DNA of 64,000 nt, taken from positions 562,298 to 626,297 of the forward strand of contig MNCI01017909.1 in assembly GCA_015680685.1 (NCBI GenBank). Reading direction: 5' to 3'. The position numbers and the translations under genes are program-made. The notes below the pieces were generated by a model. The model was given only the letters and a program-made list of their open reading frames with translations. It was not told where the DNA came from and did not search any database. Below, one piece after another: positions 58,985-64,000 of the stretch; position 1 is the stretch's first letter, and each line of letters begins with the position of its first letter. The stretch comes from Gnetum montanum (lineage: Eukaryota; Streptophyta; Gnetopsida; Gnetales; Gnetaceae).

Positions 58985-59140
58985 TATTTATAGGTTTTGA
59001 GGGCTTGGTAGCGTACAAGCCACACTAGGGACTAACCGACTTTACTTCATCCTTATCCAGATGACTCGACACTCTTGATCTTTATCTACAATAATTGACA
59101 AAGCATCCTTATCTTCTTCTGATGTTGCACGCTTATCCTT
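58985..59140 (-). promoter_or_regulatory. Pararetrovirus: probable pregenomic RNA promoter
   Basis: CCTATAAATAAGAGG on the minus strand (TATA at 58985-58992 as TATTTATA on plus). Upstream (59050-59140) there are at least three GATAAGG/GGATAA boxes (plus strand CCTTATCC or CCTTATCT at about 59051, 59107 and 59131). GATA boxes occur in known pararetroviral promoters. Confidence 0.6.
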
Positions 59141-59596
59141 TTAGGTGATAGCTTTGAGTATTGCTTTGTGGATCCCGCAAATCTTTCCACATGTCTTCTG
59201 GAAATTTGGACAATCTTTGATGAGTCTGGATAGTTCTGACAAAATGTTGGTGGGAGATGACGAAGCTTCTTCTGGCGGTGCAATTTGTTTCAGAACTAAT
59301 TGCACATTCTCGTACCAAGTGGTAGAATTAAAGAAATTGATTCTCTGAAAGGTGAGGCAGAGTTTTGGCTCCCATCTGTTGGATTCACAGACATGATTAA
59401 GATAACATCTTGCATTATCATTTGTAAATAGCGATCTTTTGGTAATCAGCAAATTATCTAGAACTTCAAGCTGCTGTAGATGCTTTAAGATCTTTGGTTC
59501 TAAGCGACTCCATCTTAAATTGTTAACCAAACAATCAATTCTTCCAGCCATATTAATAAAGAAATCTACTGTTGGATATTTCTTTGTTATACTCAT
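59141..59596 (-). pseudogene. Pararetrovirus: C-terminal extension after RNase H
   Basis: 151 codons open from an ATG. It is in the same frame as the RNase H region upstream and separated from it by a single TAG at about 59618, so it may be the end of the polyprotein rather than a separate gene. Residues include CYLNHVCESNRWEPKLCLTF and a Cys-containing tail (LIKDCPNFQKTCGKICGIHK). No family recognised. In the related florendoviruses a second ORF of unknown function can follow the polymerase. Confidence 0.65.
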
Positions 59597-59617
59597 ACTC
59601 GAATCTTGAGGAAATAA

Positions 59618-60319
59618 CTACGCTATTTGTCTACACCATTTCACACGCTCTTCGAGACTTGTTACGGGCCATGATAACCAATCTTCACTATCTTGAAGCA
59701 GATTTTGCAATGAATTGCTTCCTTCTTGAATAGTCATCATCTTTAGTTGTGGCTTCAACTCTCTTGTTAAGGAATCTAGTAAAAAATTGACTGGGCCAGG
59801 AATTTGTTCAACTGAAAACTGATATTGTGCCAATAGAAATTGCCACCAGGCAAACCGTTGTAATTTTGGAGATGGCTGAATCTTCCTCTTCAATAAACTT
59901 GCTAGATTAGCTGAATCAGTTCTAAGAATAAATGGACCTTCAATTAGATAAATTTGAAACTTTTCCAATCCTCTAATTGTAGCTAAAATTTCCTTTTCAA
60001 CTGGCCAATAATTGAGTTCATGCTTGTGAAAACTTCCTGAAGCGTAAGCACAAATTTCTTCATTATCTGTTTCTCCTTTTCTCAAAAGAACTGCTGCCCA
60101 TGCATCATAACTTGCATCAGTATTCAAAACAAAAGGGCCTGTCGTGATTGGATTTAATGGAGGTAAATTCTGGCATTCCTTCTTCAATTGAATCACTTGA
60201 TCAGAAGCTTTTTTAGTCCATACAAACGGAACTTGGTTTTTACACCATCGAATTTCTATAGTCTTTTCACTAAACTTTTCTATATGCTTGGAAACATAAT
60301 TTACANGTAGTCTTTTCAC
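59618..60319 (-). pseudogene. Pararetrovirus: RNase H domain
   Basis: FVLNTDASYDAWAAVLLRKG (first Asp), LNYWPVEKEILATIRGLEKF (Glu), FILRTDSANLASLL (third Asp) and VNFLLDSLTREL (fourth Asp) are all present, so the active site is intact in sequence. The connection with the RT upstream is interrupted by the 49-bp duplication with one N at 60306. Role in the virus: removal of the RNA strand during reverse transcription. Confidence 0.88.
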
Positions 60320-60355
60320 TAAACTTTTCTATATGCTTGGAAACATAATTTACAC
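60259..60355. other. 49-bp duplication with a single N (probable assembly artefact)
   Basis: The segment beginning TAGTCTTTTCACTAAAC at 60259 recurs at 60308; one N is at 60306. The offset is 49 bases, which is the only source of a frame change in the polyprotein region (49 = 3 x 16 + 1). Confidence 0.8.
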
Positions 60356-60557
60356 ATCCTAGAAAGCATAAACACTTATCTTTACTTTCTAACCTATCAG
60401 GAAATTGCACAATCTTCTGTAACACATGAGGTTGCATGTAAATTTTTCCATCCTTTAACTATACTCCTAAAAATTCAATTTCTCTTTTACCAATTTGAAA
60501 CTTTTTTGGATCTCTGGTCAAACCAATTCCATGTTGCTTGTAGATGTTAGCAAAATG

Positions 60558-61286
60558 TTATAGATGGTTGACATGCTCTTGAACTAAATTTGAAAAGATT
60601 AAGAAATCATCTATGTAATTTGCAATGAAATCATGATATTTGCCAAAAACTGAATCCATTCGATGTTGAAACTGTGACGGTGCATTCTTCAAATCAAATG
60701 GCATTACTGTCCATTCAAAAATACCTTGAGGTGTACTAAAGGTTGTCTTGTGTCTATCTTCTTTTGAAATCTTGATCTGATGATATCCAGATTTACAATC
60801 AAATTTGCTAAAAATAGACTTACCAACAACCTTTTGAATCAAACCTTCTTTGTTTGGTAAGGGTCACTTAACATCGATTGTGACTGCATTCAGGGGAATG
60901 TAGTTGATCACCATTCTAGCTTTTCCTCGTTTGACTTCTGCATGATTTCTTACTATAAAACTAGCACATGAATAATTTGATTGTGAAGGAACAATCAAAC
61001 CTTTCTTCAAAAATTCTTCAATATGCTTTCCCATTTCTTTAGTATCTGCAGGATTCAATAAAATTTGTTTACTCTACACAGGAATATTATGAACTGTTGG
61101 AATGTAGGTGATTGGACTGTCCTTATCCCAAAATTCTAGGGGATGTTCACAACAACATTCTTGTATTGCATGAAAGCACGGAACAAATTCTTTTTCTTCA
61201 GTGTTGAGATTTATTTGAGCTTTCTTTAATTGTTGACAATGTTGATACTTCATTCTTGCTATTTCTTCCATTTCAAACTGGGTCAT
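60558..61286 (-). pseudogene. Pararetrovirus: reverse transcriptase domain
   Basis: One frame with in-frame stops near 61072, 60862 and 60556. Features: EEFLKKGLIVPSQSNYSCAS, ARMVINYIPLNAVT, IFSKFDCKSGYHQIKISKED (first catalytic Asp), TVMPFDLKNAPSQFQHRM and NYIDDFLIFS (YIDD at 60606-60617). The catalytic residues are kept. The RT pattern (GYHQI, ...FGLKNAP-like) is caulimovirid rather than gypsy. Confidence 0.88.
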
Positions 61287-61325
61287 GATCTCTAAAATAC
61301 TTTGATTTTGCCTAAAACCTTTTAT

Positions 61326-61690
61326 CTACGGATGCTTATTTTTGCAAAGTGTAGCTGGAATTCTTCCTACAATAATCTTGGGTCTTGGATCTTGTACTGG
61401 CAATGAACAAACAACCATTTCTTGACCAATAGTATAGGGACCTATACTATCCATAAAATGTGCTCCTAATCCAATATCAAATCCACTATCTGACACTTGA
61501 ACAAAATTGGTGGTACCAACATACTCATCATTCAAAGAGATTGATATATCAAAAGCAAAATGAGACAAACTTCTTGTACCATTCATAGTTTCTAGTGTTA
61601 CCGGTTTAGGATTTTCTTCCCACTTTTCCAACACATCTTTATGAAAAAAATTTAAGGTTGTTCCCGTATCAATAAAATCTTGATACTTTT
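61326..61690 (-). pseudogene. Pararetrovirus: aspartic protease domain
   Basis: DFIDTGTTLNFF with the DTG triplet at 61662-61670. It continues with FAFDISISLNDEYVGTTNFV and FDIGLGAHFMDSIGPYTI, the typical second half with a G-L-G-x-x-F/L turn. A TGA lies shortly before the DTG in the same frame. It would process the viral polyprotein. Confidence 0.82.
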
Positions 61691-61742
61691 GTCATTTCGT
61701 CTTTCCATCTACAACTATTTTTATAGGAATAAGAAAAAAATT

Positions 61743-62111
61743 CTATAATGACAACAAATGCTTGATCTGATGCTGCAATTTTGGTGTTACCCTTTTACGC
61801 TTGATCCTAGCGGCTTTCGTTTCTCGCTTAACTAGAAACTTTTTTTCATAAGGAGTAATCAAAAAATTTGGTACCTTTTGAAGAATCTCTTCAAGATGAT
61901 CATCTTCAGATGATGAATCTTCTTGCGTACCAACATAAGGTAGAGTTTTCTTGCATCCAAGATGTGAAGAAACACTTGGATCTTTATCAGCATCTTTTGT
62001 ATCCCATTTGTGTTCTGTATCTGACAAATTTGAAATAGCAACTTCTTCGTCTATCCATTTTTCTAAGTCTTTCCAACTTTCTTCCATAATTGGATCTAAA
62101 GGCTCATTCAA
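61743..62111 (-). pseudogene. Pararetrovirus: acidic linker between coat protein and protease
   Basis: 122 codons in the same frame as the coat-protein region, separated from it by one TAA (62130-62132). Asp/Glu-rich middle, then a basic tail (KRETKAARIKRKRV). No domain recognised. Confidence 0.65.
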
Positions 62112-62129
62112 AGAAATATTTGAAAACCA

Positions 62130-63455
62130 TTATTCATCAGAAATTGAAAAATCTAACACACCTTGCATCATATTACTACAGCCAATTGTTTCTTCTTCTT
62201 CTTCTCTGACTGAAGGTTCTGACTGAGCTGATTGTTCTGATTGTTCTGAGTCTGAATCTGACAGAAATTCAATTGCAAAACATTCGTCTTCACACTCTTC
62301 TGGATTTTCAATTGGTTCTAAATCTGGGTGATTTTCAAAAAATGCCTTCAGTCTTCCACTATCTTTGGGCTTCTTATCTAGACATTCATAAGCATAATGT
62401 CCTTGTCTTTTGCAAGTGTAACAAGTAACTGATTTCTTTCTGACTGGTCCTCTTCTCTTTCTAGCAAAAAACCTTCTTCGACCAGGAAAAATTGGGCATT
62501 GCTTTGACCATCTTTTCTTGGAGTATCTAAGATAACCCTTTCTTCTAAACATCTTTTTCTTTAGATGTTTCCTTGGTGCTCTAGCAGGTGGTCCAAATGA
62601 ATCTATTCCATCTAGATTGTGACACACTTCAGCACTCGATAATAACTTCTGCAAACTCACATTGTAGTAAACAAATTGCAATTCTTGTCTAACCATATGA
62701 ACTACATCAGTGAAATAAGTCAAACTTAAAGCTATATCTTTCTCCAAAGCTTTATACAATACCATTTGTCCTAATTTGGCTAGTAGACTTCCTAGATACA
62801 GATAATTTATCATCTGATCTCTATGCAAAGCAAGACGATAGACTTCATTACCATATTCAGCACTAAATTGCTCAAAATACCTTAAATCTTGAAGTTTCCT
62901 CTGACTAAGTAACAACTTATCTTTAAATCTTAACTTAGACGACAAATCTATAGTAAATTCTGTAACTAATGCGACAAAAACTCCATGCAAGCCCATTTGC
63001 AATATTTGCTCTTGTTGCTCTGTTATAGCACTTTCCCACCAATGTCTGATTTTACCAGTGGCTCTGGTAAAAGATCCTATGATTGTGGTTCTTTCATCTA
63101 TTCCCAATATATGCATAACTACTCTTAGTTGATCAATCCATAATATTAAGGCATGCAATACCTCTTTTCGCGGTAGATAATCAATATCAATCATCGGTAT
63201 GGATGAACTTGGCCATTGTTGAAAGGCTGAAAATGCAGGCGGTGGATTTATAGCAGGTTTTTGCCATGGTCTTGTTGGTTGTTGTCTTGCCATCATCATT
63301 CTTTGTTGACATTCATCAGCGGCTATTGTAGTTGATTTAACATCTTCACTTTTGACATCATCTTCTTTTAGCTCAGCTTCTATTGTTGGAGGAGCACTAG
63401 GTTGTGTAGATGTGGTTGTAGTTGCAGGTTGTTTTCCTTTTTTCTCAGTGATCAA
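62130..63455 (-). pseudogene. Pararetrovirus: coat-protein-like domain with CCHC finger
   Basis: 441 residues without a stop. Residues about 90-270 form the capsid-like helical region (for example HALILWIDQLRVVMHILGID, IRHWWESAITEQQEQILQMG, LRYFEQFSAEYGNEVYRLAL). A strongly basic stretch (about 294-341) precedes the canonical CX2CX4HX4C finger, CYTCKRQGHYAYEC, residues 345-358 (62382-62423). The tail is acidic and Ser-rich (about 380-425). This basic/finger/acidic order is typical of caulimovirid coat proteins. The start is not certain because the frame is open further upstream between stops. Confidence 0.85.
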
Positions 63456-63809
63456 TCTTTTGATCTTATCTAATAATGCTTTGTCTCAAGCATCAATTCT
63501 GATAGTTTCCTTTGTCAGTGGTGTAGGTTCTTCTTTAGTAGAAACAGGTAATTTCATTTGATTTTCAAGAGTAAAAATATCATGAAATTTTGCTGTCTCG
63601 CTCACTTGTTTTCTGATTTAAGCTTGTCGAGATGTTCTTTCTTCAACACGATTTTTCTGAATTTTCTCATAAGCTTCTAAATGTTCTCTCATTTCTTTTG
63701 AGAGCTCACTCACTTGATCTTCAACTTTATCAACCTTCTCTTCGACCATTTCTATTTGATCTTTGACATGTTGGATATGCTGTGAAGCATAAGATGTCCA
63801 ATGGACCAA
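63456..63809 (-). pseudogene. Pararetrovirus: coiled-coil segment upstream of the coat protein
   Basis: Same frame as the coat-protein region, with stops at 63618-63620 (TAA) and 63486-63488 (TGA). It includes a clear heptad-like stretch (IQHVKDQIEMVEEKVDKVED followed by QVSELSKEMREHLEAYEKIQ). It may be the N-terminal part of the coat-protein region or a virion-associated-type coiled coil. Confidence 0.7.
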
Positions 63810-64000
63810 ATATTTAAGTTGACTTATATCTGATTGTTAATCAATTGCACTGTTGATAGAATGCTCCAGAAAATAGCTACAATCGGCTCTTGTTTGAGGA
63901 GGATCTTGTCGTGATGCAATTGTTGAATAAGCTGCTTGGGGTGGCCATCTTCCACCACTTAATAATCTGCGGTCGCCAACTTGCTTGTAGGAGGTTGCTT
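63810..64000 (-). other. Pararetrovirus: upstream coding region, cut by the window edge
   Basis: Appears to continue the viral coding region; no domain can be named. A stop is present near 63837-63839. Confidence 0.4.

Larger units (their letters stand above)
58285..64000 (-). mobile_element. Endogenous caulimovirid (pararetrovirus), partial
   Basis: Minus strand. From 64000 down: coiled-coil segment, coat-protein-like domain with CCHC finger, acidic linker, aspartic protease (DTG), RT (YIDD), RNase H, a C-terminal extension, then a TATA-containing intergenic region and leader. No integrase and no LTR, unlike the gypsy elements. Higher CpG content and fewer lesions indicate a younger insertion. 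A movement-protein domain is not seen; it would lie beyond 64000. The downstream boundary near 58285 is approximate. The single-frame layout recalls petuvirus/florendovirus-type endogenous caulimovirids. Confidence 0.88.

Overview
The window is a block of nested, mostly decayed plant retroelements. I see no intact host gene, no prokaryotic gene and no CRISPR array. The organism is inferred to be a seed plant with a large, retrotransposon-dominated genome; a gymnosperm is plausible because very old insertions persist and an endogenous pararetrovirus is present, but no host gene confirms this. The DNA is AT-rich and C-to-T / G-to-A decay is obvious in many copies.

Layout. Element A (+, Ty3/gypsy, Athila-like) covers 1-4288 and resumes at 21530-25477; its 5' part lies outside the window. 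Its accessory ORF is split by element B (-, 4289-21529, LTRs at both ends). The gag of B is in turn split by element C (+, 13374-20116, target duplication acaac/ataac, contains a 926-N gap). Next comes a stretch with tRNA-derived SINE-like heads (25478-26449). Element D (+, 26455-39626) is a complete 13.2-kb Athila-like element with a perfect CTTAT target duplication; it sits inside old DNA that includes a Ty1/copia remnant (39632-40386). Element E (+, 41036-44067) is an Athila-like LTR plus gag. It is cut by element F (-, 44068-48843), a Tat-lineage element with a dual RNase H, which is itself cut by element G (+, 48844-55025), another Athila-like element lacking pol. The stretch 55026-58285 is unassigned and holds two kinds of degenerate tandem repeat and a short unidentified ORF. 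The stretch 58285-64000 is a minus-strand endogenous caulimovirid (pararetrovirus).

The Athila-like family shares one architecture: LTR with a very short U3, PBS matching tRNA-Asp, gag with a CX2CX3HX4C knuckle, protease, RT, RNase H and integrase (pol only in A and D), a purine box, a T-rich tract, about 1.2-1.5 kb of conserved non-coding DNA, an internal promoter-like block, a short intron-like segment, an accessory ORF of about 2.8 kb, a PPT, and the 3' LTR. The internal promoter-like block carries the same element-specific enhancer repeat as the LTR of that element: GATATC-type in B and G, AGGCCCC-type in D. B, C and G lack RT and integrase, while B and G visibly keep gag and the accessory ORF. 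I consider the paired LTR/internal promoter arrangement the most interesting signal in the window.

The pararetrovirus keeps one reading frame from about 63809 to 59141, broken by in-frame stops. Its only frame change falls at a single-N junction flanked by a duplicated segment, which looks like an assembly artefact.
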